A stretch of 64,000 nt of DNA from Rugosimonospora africana (lineage in GTDB: Bacteria; Actinomycetota; Actinomycetes; Mycobacteriales; Micromonosporaceae). The translations under genes and the position numbers were made by a program. Shown one piece after another: positions 27,752-37,025 of the stretch. The notes below the pieces were generated by a model. It was not told where the DNA came from. It searched no databases and saw only the letters and a list, made by a program, of their open reading frames with translations. The stretch covers positions 1 through 64,000 of the forward strand of contig NZ_BONZ01000088.1 in assembly GCF_016862975.1 (NCBI RefSeq), written 5' to 3'. Numbering within the stretch: the first letter of the stretch is position 1; each line of letters starts with the position of its first letter.

Positions 27752-29320
27752 ATGGGCTACAGCCGGCGTGAACTGATGCGATACGCGAGCGCGGTGGGTG
27801 CGGGGCTGGTCCTGTCGGGCACCGCGGCGTCGGCCGGGGACTGTGATACCGGCTCCGTTACCGGTACCCAGTTGAACAGTGACGGACCGCGGCCGCCGTA
27901 CTTCGCGGTGCCGCTGCCGCAGCCGCCGGTGCTGCGGCCCGCGTCAGTCGATGGCACCACCGACTACTACGAGGTCACTGCGCGTGCCGGCTCAGCGCGG
28001 ATGCTCCCGGGAACGCGAACGACGATCTGGGGCTACGACGGTCTCTTTCCAGGCCCGACCATCGTCAGCCGGAGCGGGCGCCGGACGGTGGTGCGTCACA
28101 TCAACGAGCTGCCGGTGCCGACCACGCCCCACCTGCATGGAGGCCACACTCCAGCGGACAGCGACGGGTACCCGACCGACGCGATCGTGCGGACCGGTGG
28201 CAGTCTTCCGGATCTGGGCCGGTACGTGGGCATGACCATGTCGCCGAGCGACTATCAGGTCTCCTACGAATACCGGGATTACGTGTACCCGCTGAACCAG
28301 CGTGCGGCCACACTGTGGTACCACGATCACCGAATGGGTTTTACCGGACCGCAGGTGTACCGCGGCCTGGCTGGCTTCCACCTGGTGTACGACGACGAAG
28401 AGACACGACTGCCGCTGCCGGGCGGCGACAAGGATCAGCTGCTCATGATCGTGGACCGGGCGTTCGACGGCGACGGGCAGCTGAAGTACCCGTCGACAGG
28501 TCCCAGCCTGCAACATGAGGCCGGGGTGTCCAGCAGGTACCACGACGGTGTGCTGGGCGACACCATCCTTGTCAACGGCGTGCCGTGGCCGTTCCTCGAA
28601 GTGTCGAACACCCGCTACCGGTTCCGGATCCTCAATGCGTCCAACGCCCGCCGGTTCGAGCTTGCGCTGGATCCGCCGCCCGCCGACGGCCCGCATTTCA
28701 TCCAGGTGGGCAGTGACGGTGGGCTGCTGGACCGCCCGGTGGGGCATGACCTCGTTCCGATCGCCCAAGCCGAGCGCTTCGACGTGGTCATCGACTTCGG
28801 GCAGTACCGGGTGGGTGACCGGGTCACGCTGATCAACCGGGCAGGCTCGGGCCCGACGACCGTGGTGATGCAGTTTCGCGTGGTGCGTGAAGAGGCCGAT
28901 GACAGCTGGGTGCCCGGAGTCCTGGCTGACATGAGCGAGTTCGACGCGCTGACACCGGATCGGGCCAGCGGTACTCGCGCGATGCGGTTTTCCGGCGGCG
29001 ACCCGTGGGAGATAAACAACAAACCATTCGATCTTCACCGGGTCGACGCGAACCCGAAGCTCGGCGCCACCGAGATCTGGAAGATCAGCACCAGCGCGCA
29101 CCATCCGGTGCACCTTCATCTTGTGCAGTTCAAGATCATCGCGCGTACGGGTGGCCTGCGCCCCACGGACGGGGGTTGGAAGGACACCTTCGACCTGGCG
29201 CCGGGCGAGGACGGCCAGGTGCTGGCACGGTTCACCGAGTACCCCGGCGTGTACGTGTTCCATTGCCACAACCTTGAACACGAGGATATGGCGATGATGG
29301 CCAATGTCGCGGTCGAGTGA
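27752..29320 (+). CDS. Multicopper oxidase (CotA/bilirubin-oxidase type)
   Basis: The 522-residue protein has a Tat-like signal (SRRELMRYASAVGAGLVLSG) and three cupredoxin domains. Copper ligand motifs are complete: HLHGGHT, LWYHDH, HPVHLHLVQF and FHCHNLEHEDMAMM, which supply the type 1 site and the trinuclear cluster. The Met after the last His motif fits the axial ligand of CotA-like enzymes. It oxidises phenolic or metal substrates with oxygen outside the membrane. Laccase-like aid in lignocellulose or pigment oxidation is plausible. GGGAGGCGGG precedes the ATG. It is convergent with the sugar kinase gene. Confidence 0.94.
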   Translation: MGYSRRELMRYASAVGAGLVLSGTAASAGDCDTGSVTGTQLNSDGPRPPYFAVPLPQPPVLRPASVDGTTDYYEVTARAGSARMLPGTRTTIWGYDGLFPGPTIVSRSGRRTVVRHINELPVPTTPHLHGGHTPADSDGYPTDAIVRTGGSLPDLGRYVGMTMSPSDYQVSYEYRDYVYPLNQRAATLWYHDHRMGFTGPQVYRGLAGFHLVYDDEETRLPLPGGDKDQLLMIVDRAFDGDGQLKYPSTGPSLQHEAGVSSRYHDGVLGDTILVNGVPWPFLEVSNTRYRFRILNASNARRFELALDPPPADGPHFIQVGSDGGLLDRPVGHDLVPIAQAERFDVVIDFGQYRVGDRVTLINRAGSGPTTVVMQFRVVREEADDSWVPGVLADMSEFDALTPDRASGTRAMRFSGGDPWEINNKPFDLHRVDANPKLGATEIWKISTSAHHPVHLHLVQFKIIARTGGLRPTDGGWKDTFDLAPGEDGQVLARFTEYPGVYVFHCHNLEHEDMAMMANVAVE

Positions 29321-29422
29321 TGAACCGAGGCGTCGCCTTGGCGGTGAGGCAGCCGCAACTGCTCGCCGCGGGCAGATTCTGGCCGCCGTCGTGGAAAGTC
29401 ACGTCATCCCGATCAAGTTAGG

Positions 29423-30352
29423 TCAGACACGGATTGCGTGCTTTTCGTGGGGGAGGTCCCGGTGGGCGGCAAGCATTTCGGCTCCGTCCAACGAGGTTCC
29501 GGCGGGACGGCGCGTTGTGAGGTCGCGGAGGGCGAGTTCGTTGAGCAGGAGTCGCAGGAAGGAGGTGTCGTTGGTGAGCCCGCCGACCACGCTCACCGGC
29601 AAGCGGGGGTCGGCGATCGACGATGCGGTCTGCGCGAGGCGACGTGCGGCCTTGCGCACGATGCCGCCGGCGACCACGTCGCCGGCTGTGGCCCGCGCGA
29701 GGACGACCGGCGCGAACGACGCCAACGCCCGAGCGACGTCTGTGCCGCCGGTGACGGCGTGGGGAACGTGGCGGATGTCGCCGGCGATGGCACGAGCATC
29801 GTCTTCGAGGGACGTGTGAGGTCCGCGCCGGTCGGCGGAGCGCAGTGCGCAGGCGAGTCCGGCTTGGCCGATCCATCTGCCGCTGCCCTCGTCGCCGAGC
29901 CAGGGGCCCCACCCGTCCGAGCGGCTGACCGTGCCGTCGGCGTCGACGCGGTAGGCGACCGAGCCGGTCCCTGCCACCAGTACGGTGCCTGGTCCTGCGC
30001 CGAACGCGCCGATGTGTGCGGTGAGGACGTCGGATGCGATGACGACATCGAATCCCCAGAGCGATCGGATGCGTTGCGCCGCCTCGCGGGCGGCGTCGGG
30101 ATTGGATTCGACGCCCGCTGCCCCGGCTCCCAGCCCGACGATGTCCGGGCCCTCGTCCATGATGGTGGAGACGAGCGGCTGGATGGCATCGAGTGCGAGG
30201 TTGACGTTGCCGGCGGCGGCGAATCCGGGGAAGCCGGCTCCCCGTAGTTCGGTGGTTGTCGAGGCTCGGCGCAGTTTGACCCGGCAGTGCGTCTTGCCGA
30301 GGTCGATGGCGATGTAGCTCGGTGCCGCTTGTCTGGTCACGATCTCTTCCAT
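29423..30352 (-). CDS. BadF/BcrA-type amino-sugar kinase (MurK/NagK-like)
   Basis: The protein has 309 residues. The ASKHA fold shows phosphate-1 IAIDLGKTHCRVKL, phosphate-2 VLVAGTGSVAYRV, the GWGPWLGDEGSG segment and a C-terminal VSVVGGLTN adenosine loop. These fit the BadF/BadG family, which includes eukaryotic-type GlcNAc kinase and clostridial MurK, a MurNAc and GlcNAc kinase. The ATG at 30352 has a poor ribosome site; the GTG at 30340, just after GGAAGAG, is an alternative start. It is divergent from an RpiR/MurR regulator and NamZ-type muramidase, so it probably phosphorylates the incoming amino sugar at the 6-OH. MurNAc specificity is inference. Confidence 0.88.
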   Translation of the reverse strand: MEEIVTRQAAPSYIAIDLGKTHCRVKLRRASTTTELRGAGFPGFAAAGNVNLALDAIQPLVSTIMDEGPDIVGLGAGAAGVESNPDAAREAAQRIRSLWGFDVVIASDVLTAHIGAFGAGPGTVLVAGTGSVAYRVDADGTVSRSDGWGPWLGDEGSGRWIGQAGLACALRSADRRGPHTSLEDDARAIAGDIRHVPHAVTGGTDVARALASFAPVVLARATAGDVVAGGIVRKAARRLAQTASSIADPRLPVSVVGGLTNDTSFLRLLLNELALRDLTTRRPAGTSLDGAEMLAAHRDLPHEKHAIRV

Positions 30353-30402
30353 CAGGGGTGGATGAAGGGAACTTACAACAGCGGCATGCCTGGCGAAAGT
30401 CA

Positions 30403-30432
30403 TTGACACATGATCGAGCGCGTCCATACCAT
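30403..30432 (+). promoter_or_regulatory. Promoter for the RpiR regulator and NamZ genes
   Basis: TTGACA at 30403-30408 is followed by an 18-bp spacer and TACCAT at 30427-30432, in the 148-bp gap between the divergent kinase and regulator genes. It faces the regulator start at 30501. Confidence 0.5.
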
Positions 30433-30500
30433 GGCACCGACCTCGGGGTTCCGATCGGACAGACAGGGCGTGGGCGAACCATGTCATTGGGCTCTCACCC

Positions 30501-31373
30501 GTGAGCATCCAGACCAACATCCAAGCGCGGGCAGGCTCCCTTCCCCCCACGATGCGCCGGGTCGCAGAGGCGATTATCGATCGGCCACAACTGGTGGTCG
30601 AGAAGTCCATCAGCGAAGTCGCGCGGGCGTGCGACACCTCTGAGGCGTCAGTCGTGCGATTTTGCCGCGCCATCGGGTTTACCGGCTTCTCACAGCTGAA
30701 GTTGCAGATGGCGGCCGAGTTGGCCAAGGAGGCCGCTGAGTTTGGCATCGGCGAGCCGAGCAGCTACGGCGCGGACATCAGCCCGTCCGACACGCTCGCG
30801 GAGATGGTCGCCAAGATCGCGAGCAGCGAGATCCTCGGTATCCGCGAGACCGCTGACAGCATCGACTTCGACGTGCTGCGGCGTGTGGTGCGTAAGCTGG
30901 AACGCGCCAGACGTGTCGTGCTGTTCGGCGTGGGTGCGAGCAACGCCGGCGCTCAGGACCTGGCTCAGAAGCTACTGCGGATTGGCCATGTCGCGCTGGC
31001 GTTTCACGACGCTCACGATGCCATGGTCTCGGTGGCCCTGCTCAGCGCGGACGACGTGGCGATCGGGTTCTCGCACAGCGGCAGGACCAGGGAGACGAGC
31101 GCGTTTCTGCGTGGCGCGAGCGAGAGCGGCGCCTACACGGTCGCTGTCACGAACGTAGCGGAATCGCCATTGGCGGGATGTGCCGACAGCGTGCTGCGTA
31201 CCGCGGTCAGAGAGACGACGTTCCGGTCGGGCGCGATGGCGAGTCGAATCGCTCAGCTGACCATCGTGGACTACCTGTTCGTCGCCGTCGCCCGTAGCCG
31301 CTATGACCACACCGTGCAGGCGCTGAAGAGCACGTACGAGATCGTCAGGGAGCTGCGCGACGACCGGCACTGA
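30501..31373 (+). CDS. RpiR/MurR-family sugar-phosphate-sensing regulator
   Basis: The 290-residue protein has an N-terminal RpiR helix-turn-helix domain (about 1-77; VEKSISEVARACDTSEASVV and RFCRAIGFTGFSQLKLQMA). A SIS domain follows (about 120-260; VVLFGVGASNAGAQDLAQKL and ADDVAIGFSHSGRTRET), which binds phosphorylated amino sugars. MurR, the repressor of MurNAc catabolism, has this architecture and responds to MurNAc-6-phosphate. Start is GTG at 30501. It is 57 bp upstream of the NamZ gene in the same direction and divergent from the kinase, so one regulator can control both arms. Confidence 0.92.
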   Translation: MSIQTNIQARAGSLPPTMRRVAEAIIDRPQLVVEKSISEVARACDTSEASVVRFCRAIGFTGFSQLKLQMAAELAKEAAEFGIGEPSSYGADISPSDTLAEMVAKIASSEILGIRETADSIDFDVLRRVVRKLERARRVVLFGVGASNAGAQDLAQKLLRIGHVALAFHDAHDAMVSVALLSADDVAIGFSHSGRTRETSAFLRGASESGAYTVAVTNVAESPLAGCADSVLRTAVRETTFRSGAMASRIAQLTIVDYLFVAVARSRYDHTVQALKSTYEIVRELRDDRH

Positions 31374-31430
31374 TCCGTGCCGCGATCTGGGTGCCGGCCA
31401 CCGCGGCGTACGGATAGTGGAAGGAAGGGC

Positions 31431-32633
31431 ATGACAGCGCAACGTACCCGTACCGGCGTGGAGGTCGCTCTCGCGAACCCCGGAATCCTCGGGGGCACCC
31501 GTATCGGCCTGCTCACCAACTTCACCGGAACGACGCCGGACCTCGGTCGTAGCGTCGACGCGCTGGTGGCCGCCGGTGCCCCTGTCACGGCTCTGTTCGG
31601 CCCTGAGCATGGGCTGAACGGTTCCGTGCAGGCCGGGCAGACGGAGGTCAACGCTCGCGACGCGAGTACTGGGCTGCCCATCTTCGAGACGTACCTGAGC
31701 AACGGCACCGAGCTGGACGAACTCGTCGCCGCGTCGGGTGTCGACACGATCGTGTTCGACATGCAGGACCTCGGGGTTCGCTTCTACACGTACATCTGGT
31801 CGATGTACGACTGCATGCAGACGGCGGGGCGAACCGGTGTCCGCTTCGTCGTGCTCGACCGACCGAATCCCCTCGGCGGGGCGGTGGTCTCAGGCCCGGG
31901 CCTGGACGTGGCGGGGCATGCCAGCTTCGTTGGCCGCAGCGACATCCATGTCCGGCATGGTCTGACGGCCGGCGAGCTCGCGCGCCTGTTCAACAGCAGG
32001 GAACTACCCGCCCAGGGCCTTCGTGTCGACCTCGATGTCGTGCGAATGTCCAGCTGGGAAGCGGCCACCGACTTCGATGACACGCAGCTACCCTGGGTTG
32101 CGCCGTCGCCGAACATGCCCACCCTTGATACGGCGTTCGCCTTTTGCGGCACCGGGCTGTTCGAAGGGACCAATCTCAGTGAGGGGCGTGGCACGACCCG
32201 GCCGTTCGAGCTGATAGGTGCACCCTATATCGACGGACGCCTGGCGAGGCGCTTGCGTGAGACCGAGACCGCCGGTGTCATGTTCCGGGAGATCTGGTTC
32301 ACCCCGACCTTCCACAAGTACGCCGGGCAGACCGTCCGCGGCGTCCAGCTACACGTCACTGACCGGGCTGTGTTCGATCCTGTCGCAACGGCGCTCATCA
32401 TGCTTGATGCCGTCGCCGACCTGTACCCGGACCAGTTCGGCTTCCTGCCACCAGGTGAACGGGTGGATGCGCCCGAGCGTGGCCACGCCGTCGACCGGCT
32501 CTGGGGATCGGCGGGGTTGCGCGAGGCCGTGCAGGCGGGACGGTCCGCCCTTGCGCTCCACCCAGGTACTCGTGCCGTCAACGCTGTCTACGGCGACGAC
32601 GTTCTGCTCTATCGACGCCCTTCCGCTGCGTAA
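31431..32633 (+). CDS. namZ: DUF1343 / NamZ-type exo-beta-N-acetylmuramidase (GH171)
   Basis: The ATG at 31431 follows AAGGAAG; the frame from 31377 is longer without need. The 400-residue product spans the DUF1343 family: RIGLLTNFTG, ALFGPEHGLNGSVQAG, TIVFDMQDLGVRFYTYIWSM, VLDRPNPLGG and EGTNLSEGRGTTRPFELIGA. Members characterised in Bacillus and Tannerella (NamZ, GH171) cut MurNAc from the non-reducing end of peptidoglycan fragments. No signal peptide is visible, so it may act in the cytosol on imported MurNAc-containing glycans, unlike secreted Bacillus NamZ. Genes for a MurR-like regulator, a BadF kinase and an ABC importer surround it. I use the symbol for the family; substrate is inferred. 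Confidence 0.88.
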   Translation: MTAQRTRTGVEVALANPGILGGTRIGLLTNFTGTTPDLGRSVDALVAAGAPVTALFGPEHGLNGSVQAGQTEVNARDASTGLPIFETYLSNGTELDELVAASGVDTIVFDMQDLGVRFYTYIWSMYDCMQTAGRTGVRFVVLDRPNPLGGAVVSGPGLDVAGHASFVGRSDIHVRHGLTAGELARLFNSRELPAQGLRVDLDVVRMSSWEAATDFDDTQLPWVAPSPNMPTLDTAFAFCGTGLFEGTNLSEGRGTTRPFELIGAPYIDGRLARRLRETETAGVMFREIWFTPTFHKYAGQTVRGVQLHVTDRAVFDPVATALIMLDAVADLYPDQFGFLPPGERVDAPERGHAVDRLWGSAGLREAVQAGRSALALHPGTRAVNAVYGDDVLLYRRPSAA

Positions 32634-32682
32634 CCGCGCCCGTGTAAATCAGTACCCGAGTGCGTCCATCTGGTGAAACTTC

Positions 32683-32711
32683 TTGACTTCGCTTGCTGAC
32701 GCGAAGACAAT
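32683..32711 (+). promoter_or_regulatory. Promoter with an embedded inverted repeat, upstream of the GNAT-ABC genes
   Basis: TTGACT (32683-32688), a 17-bp spacer and GACAAT (32706-32711) make a good sigma70-type promoter 59 bp before the GNAT start. The inverted repeat CTTCGC-N8-GCGAAG (32687-32706) fills the spacer, so a bound protein would block RNA polymerase. This promoter starts a separate transcript within the cluster. Confidence 0.6.
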
Positions 32712-32770
32712 TTTCGTCCAACGGCCATGATCGACGATGCACGGGACTGAACGTGCAGCGGGGAGGATCG

Positions 32771-33745
32771 ATGACGCAGCCCCACTCCATTGCGACGATC
32801 AGAAGGTTCCATCCGGGAGACGGGCCAGCGATCGCCGGAGCCTGGACGGCGGCGGCGCCGGGAGACGGCATCACCTACGACCGCTTCCGCGACATGTTCC
32901 TGCTCGACCGCAACTTCGACGCCGCGGGCCTGTTCGTTGCCGAGCGGGACGGTCGCATTGTCGGTGCCGCCTACGGCGTGCGCCGCCTCATCCCCGCCGA
33001 CGGAGCGGATCTGGAAACGAGTTCGGGCTGGATTCCGTTCTTCTTCGTGGTTCCTCAGGCGCGTCGCCAGGGCCTCGGTGCGCGGCTCGTGCGCGCCGCG
33101 ATGGAGTGGCTGGCGACCAAGGGCGCCAAGACTGCGTACTTCTCGTCGTACACACCCAACTACTTCCTCCCGGGACTGGACGCGGCCCGCTATCCCGCAG
33201 CCGCGCAGCTGCTCGCCTCGCTGGGTTTCACCACTCAGTACGAGTGCGTCGCCATGGACCGAAGTCTCAACGACTACCAACTGCCGGAGCGCATCGGCAA
33301 GCGCGTCGCCACGCTGCAGGCGGAAGGCTGGACCTTCGGGTCACCAAGCGGCGACGATCTGGTCGACCTGATCGCCATCGCCGGGAGCCGCTTCAACCCG
33401 GACTGGGGGAGAGGCGTCCGTGAGGGTGTGCTCGGTGGGCAGCCGCTCGAACGCATCATCACGGTACGCGACCCGGATGGCTTGATGCTCGGCTGGGCGA
33501 TGCACGGTACCTACGAGAACGTCCTCGAACGCTTCGGGCCGTTCGGTGTTCTGCCCGAGAGCCGCGGTACCGGTCTCGGAGAAATCCTGCTTCACCTGAC
33601 CCTGGAGCGGATGCGGGCGCTGGGGGCACACAGCGCCTGGTTCCTGTGGACCGAAAAGAGCTCCCCGGCAGGTCACCTGTACGCGAAGACCGGCTTCGCG
33701 ATTACCCGCACCTTCGCGGTTCTGCACGCGCCGCTCGTGGTGTGA
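32771..33745 (+). CDS. Protein with two tandem GNAT acetyltransferase domains
   Basis: The ATG at 32771 follows GGGAGGA. The 324-residue protein has two GNAT folds in one chain. The first has the acetyl-CoA loop FVVPQARRQGLGARLV at about 90-106 and the second GVLPESRGTGLGEILLHL at about 258-275. Tandem GNATs often have one active and one structural domain; both loops keep the R/Q-x-x-G-x-G/A pattern. It sits between the NamZ gene and the ABC importer, which suggests acetylation of an amino sugar (for example re-acetylating glucosamine or a muramic acid derivative). That substrate is inference. Confidence 0.88.
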   Translation: MTQPHSIATIRRFHPGDGPAIAGAWTAAAPGDGITYDRFRDMFLLDRNFDAAGLFVAERDGRIVGAAYGVRRLIPADGADLETSSGWIPFFFVVPQARRQGLGARLVRAAMEWLATKGAKTAYFSSYTPNYFLPGLDAARYPAAAQLLASLGFTTQYECVAMDRSLNDYQLPERIGKRVATLQAEGWTFGSPSGDDLVDLIAIAGSRFNPDWGRGVREGVLGGQPLERIITVRDPDGLMLGWAMHGTYENVLERFGPFGVLPESRGTGLGEILLHLTLERMRALGAHSAWFLWTEKSSPAGHLYAKTGFAITRTFAVLHAPLVV

Positions 33746-33776
33746 CACGCGGATCCACAGCACCGAGAGGAAGATC

Positions 33777-35075
33777 ATGAGACCAGCACTGTTCGGCCGA
33801 CCTGGCCGAACCGCCAGGTTCGCGCTCGTCGCCGGTGCCGCAGCGCTCGTGCTGTCGGCTTGCGGAGGTGGCTCCGGCAGCGCCAACGGCAAAGTCACCC
33901 TTACCTTCCTGAGCCACTACGGCGACGAGCCCATGAAGGGCGGCATCTCCAAGCTCATCAACGAATGGAACTCGTCGCATCCGGACGTACAGGTCAAGCA
34001 GCAGACGGTGAAGTTCGACGATCTGCTCACCACGCTCAACGTTCGACAGACCGGCGGCAGGGGAGCGGACATCCTGAGCTCGTACGCCCTGTGGGGCGGC
34101 CAGCTCGCAGCCAACGGTGTGCTGGACAAGCCACCCGCCGACGTCGCCAAGGACATAGCGGGGAACTACAGCCCGGCGGCGGCGGCCGCTGTCACCTCGG
34201 GAAGCGGGCAGGTGTTCGGCTACCCGACGGAATTCAACACGTACGTGCTGTTCTACAACAAGAAGCTGCTCGCCGACGCCGGCTATACCAAGCCACCGTC
34301 CACCTGGGCTGAGCTCAAAGACATCGCGGAGAAGACCACCAAGAAGGATTCGTCCGGCAACTACAAGGTGGAAGGGCTGAGCCTGATCCAGGACGGCGAC
34401 AACCAGACCGCCCACCCGTTCCTGTCCCTGCTCAACTCCACCGGCAGCACGTTCCTCAAGCCCGGCGGCGAATCGGCACTGGACGACAATGCGAAGTCTG
34501 TCATGCAACTGGAGTCCGACCTCGTCAAGTCCGGCTCCACGACGACCTCGATCATGCCGACCAAGAACTTCCCGAGCAACGGGGTGGCCATGGCGATCCA
34601 GGCCGGTTGGTGGATCGGCAGCCTGAAGACCCAGATGAAGGGCGACTACAAGAACGTCGGCACTGCCCCGGTGCCCGGCCCCGAGGCGGGTAAGAAGGGG
34701 TCGCTGGCGTATGCGTTCTTCACCGGGGTGAACGCCCGAAGCAAGCACAAGCAGCAGGCGTGGCAGTTCCTCACCTGGTTGAACTCGAACAAGAACACGC
34801 AGGGCGTCACGGAGATGGGGGACTTCCTCGCCACGAATGGCCTCATCCCCCCGCGGAAGGCCGACGCCGACATCCTCGGTGCGAAGCTGCAGGCCGCCGA
34901 CCCGAACCTCACGCCTATCTATCAGGCCGCGGACTATGCGATGGCCGAGTCCAACGCGGCCAACGGCTACAAGGCCAAGACTTCGCTGCACAACGCGCTC
35001 GACAAGATTCTCGTCAACCACGCTCCGGTCGATCGTACGTTCAACGATCTGATCGCCGAGATCAACCGTAAGTAG
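33777..35075 (+). CDS. ABC transporter sugar-binding lipoprotein
   Basis: The 432-residue protein has a lipoprotein signal with lipobox VLSAC at about 26-30 and then a Gly/Ser linker. The rest is a family 1 extracellular solute-binding domain (VTLTFLSHYGDEPMKGGISK; YPTEFNTYVLFYNKKLLADA; AFFTGVNARSKHKQQAWQFL). GAGAGGA precedes the ATG. It is the capture subunit for the two permeases that follow. The cluster points to an amino sugar or peptidoglycan-derived glycan as ligand. There is no ATPase gene here; such CUT1 systems often use a shared MsiK-like ATPase encoded elsewhere. Confidence 0.94.
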   Translation: MRPALFGRPGRTARFALVAGAAALVLSACGGGSGSANGKVTLTFLSHYGDEPMKGGISKLINEWNSSHPDVQVKQQTVKFDDLLTTLNVRQTGGRGADILSSYALWGGQLAANGVLDKPPADVAKDIAGNYSPAAAAAVTSGSGQVFGYPTEFNTYVLFYNKKLLADAGYTKPPSTWAELKDIAEKTTKKDSSGNYKVEGLSLIQDGDNQTAHPFLSLLNSTGSTFLKPGGESALDDNAKSVMQLESDLVKSGSTTTSIMPTKNFPSNGVAMAIQAGWWIGSLKTQMKGDYKNVGTAPVPGPEAGKKGSLAYAFFTGVNARSKHKQQAWQFLTWLNSNKNTQGVTEMGDFLATNGLIPPRKADADILGAKLQAADPNLTPIYQAADYAMAESNAANGYKAKTSLHNALDKILVNHAPVDRTFNDLIAEINRK

Positions 35076-35079
35076 TGTC

Positions 35080-35120
35080 CCGCGGTGACGGGGCGGGGAC
35101 CCGTCGCCCCGTCACCGCGG
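35080..35120 (+). promoter_or_regulatory. Stable intercistronic stem-loop between binding protein and permease genes
   Basis: A perfect 16-bp stem, CCGCGGTGACGGGGCG with its complement, and a 9-nt loop start 5 bp after the binding-protein stop. As in other sugar-ABC operons, it likely stabilises the upstream message or partly terminates transcription, so that more binding protein than permease is made. Confidence 0.75.
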
Positions 35121-35153
35121 ACCGACAGCCTTGCCAGGTGGGAGCCGACGCAT

Positions 35154-36116
35154 ATGACAGGAACGTACGCGGCCGCGACGCGCCAGGCGTCGGCCAGGCA
35201 GGGCGCCGCGGCGCCACCGGTGGCGCCACGGTCGCGACGCTTGCGGAGACAGGGTAGGGCCGGTTACCTCTTCCTGGCGCCTTCCCTGCTGTTCTTCATG
35301 GTCTTTCTGATACTGCCGTCCCTCTTCGCGATCTTCCTGTCGCTGTCCCAGTGGGGCGGCTACGACCTCACGCAGATCAAGTTCATCGGGGTGAAGAACT
35401 ACCGCGACATCCTCAACCTCCACAGCACCTTCGTCTCGCCCATCCTGGTGAACACCCTGGTGTTCGCGGCCCTGTCCGTGATCCTGGCGGTCGTCGGGTC
35501 GTTGGTGGTCGCGCAGTGCATCGAGCGCCTGCGGTTCCAGGGCTTCTGGCGATTCCTCTACTTCCTGCCGGTCGTCGCGACCGTCGTCGCGGTCGGCAAC
35601 GTGTGGAAGATGATGTATCAGCCGTCCGGCCTCATCAACGGAATCCTCAACCTGCTGCACGTCAATTCCATCGGGTTTCTCTCCGATCCGCACGAGGCCC
35701 TGCCGTCGGTCGCCGTCGTGCAAGCGTGGGCGTCCATAGGCGCCGCGGTGCTCATCCTTACCGCCGGCATCAAGGCGATCGACCGCACCATCTACGAGGC
35801 CGCGGAGATCGATGGCGCGAACAGTTGGAGGACGTTCTGGGGTATCACGCTCCCGTTGCTGCGTCCGTCGCTGCTGTTCGTGTTCATCACGCAATGCATT
35901 GCGGGGATGCAGTCGTTCGCTCTCATCATCGTGATGACCAAGGACGGCGGACCTGCCAACGCCACGAACGTCGCCGCCTTTGAGATGTACCAGCAAGCCT
36001 TCCGGTTCGGCGCCTGGGGCACGGCAAGTGCGATGGCGATGGTGCTCTTCGTCATCATCTTCATCATCACTCTGATCCAACTGTGGATCAGTCGACGAGC
36101 AGGAGACGACGACTGA
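35154..36116 (+). CDS. ABC sugar transporter permease, MalF type
   Basis: The protein has 320 residues from the ATG at 35154 (GTGGGAG upstream). A basic N-terminus precedes six membrane helices; the first is AGYLFLAPSLLFFMVFLILP. The EAA loop is present as YEAAEIDGANSWRTFWGITL, which docks the ATPase. The stop overlaps the start of the next permease by one base (TGATG), so the two are coupled. CUT1 subfamily, pairing with the second permease. Confidence 0.94.
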   Translation: MTGTYAAATRQASARQGAAAPPVAPRSRRLRRQGRAGYLFLAPSLLFFMVFLILPSLFAIFLSLSQWGGYDLTQIKFIGVKNYRDILNLHSTFVSPILVNTLVFAALSVILAVVGSLVVAQCIERLRFQGFWRFLYFLPVVATVVAVGNVWKMMYQPSGLINGILNLLHVNSIGFLSDPHEALPSVAVVQAWASIGAAVLILTAGIKAIDRTIYEAAEIDGANSWRTFWGITLPLLRPSLLFVFITQCIAGMQSFALIIVMTKDGGPANATNVAAFEMYQQAFRFGAWGTASAMAMVLFVIIFIITLIQLWISRRAGDDD

Positions 36117-36997
36117 TGGCCCGCAACAGGCGAAGCCGCACTCCTTGGTTCTCGTACAGCGTCGTCGCGATCGGCGGACTGCTCATGGCCCTGCCGTTCT
36201 TGGACATGCTCTCCAGCTCGTTCAAGGGTCCGGGCGAGTACGGGATTCTCCCGTACCACTTTCTCCCGCACCACTTCACCTGGAGCAACTACGGTGCGGC
36301 ATTCGACCAGCTGCAGTTGGGCCGGTTGTTTCTGAACAGCGTGATCGTGACCGCGGCGGTCACCGCGTCTGTGCTGGTGACTTCGGCGATGGGCGGCTAC
36401 GCGCTGGCCAAGCTACGCTTCCGCGGCAGGGACGTCATCTTCCGGTTCATCCTGGCCACGATGATGCTTCCCCCGTTCCTGCTGCTGATCCCCGACTTCA
36501 TCATCATGTTGAACTGGCCGCTGGCCGGCGGGAACAACATCATCGGCCAAAACGGTGACGGCGGCATGACCACCAACATCGTCTCGCTGATGCTCCCGTT
36601 CCTGGTGAGTGGCTTCGGGATATTCCTGATGCGCCAATTCATGATCGCTGTCCCCGAAGAGATGCTGGAGGCGGCTCGGCTTGACGGGGCTGGTGAATGG
36701 CGCCTGTTCTACAACATCATCCTCCCGCAGACCGGCCCCGTGGCCATCACCCTCGGCCTCATCACGTTCGTCGGCCAGTGGAACGAATACATCTGGACAT
36801 CGCTGATCGCGTCGACGAACCCCGACCTGATGACGCTCCCCGTCGGCATTCAGCAGTTGCAGAGCTTCATCGACCCGAACCGGACCACGCCGATCGTCAT
36901 GGCCGGCATCATCATCAGCATCCTTCCGGTGCTCATCACATTCCTTTTCCTGCAGAGGTACTACGTCCGCGGCGTGGTACTGAGCGGAATGAAGTAG
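36116..36997 (+). CDS. ABC sugar transporter permease, MalG type
   Basis: The protein has 293 residues from the ATG at 36116, with AGGAGA upstream. Six helices and the EAA loop (LEAARLDGAGEWRLFYNIIL) are clear. The C-terminus ends RYYVRGVVLSGMK, a usual CUT1 MalG-type ending. It forms the importer with the preceding permease and binding protein. Confidence 0.94.
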   Translation: MARNRRSRTPWFSYSVVAIGGLLMALPFLDMLSSSFKGPGEYGILPYHFLPHHFTWSNYGAAFDQLQLGRLFLNSVIVTAAVTASVLVTSAMGGYALAKLRFRGRDVIFRFILATMMLPPFLLLIPDFIIMLNWPLAGGNNIIGQNGDGGMTTNIVSLMLPFLVSGFGIFLMRQFMIAVPEEMLEAARLDGAGEWRLFYNIILPQTGPVAITLGLITFVGQWNEYIWTSLIASTNPDLMTLPVGIQQLQSFIDPNRTTPIVMAGIIISILPVLITFLFLQRYYVRGVVLSGMK

Positions 36998-37025
36998 TCG
37001 CGAACCAGATGGAAACGGAGCTAGC

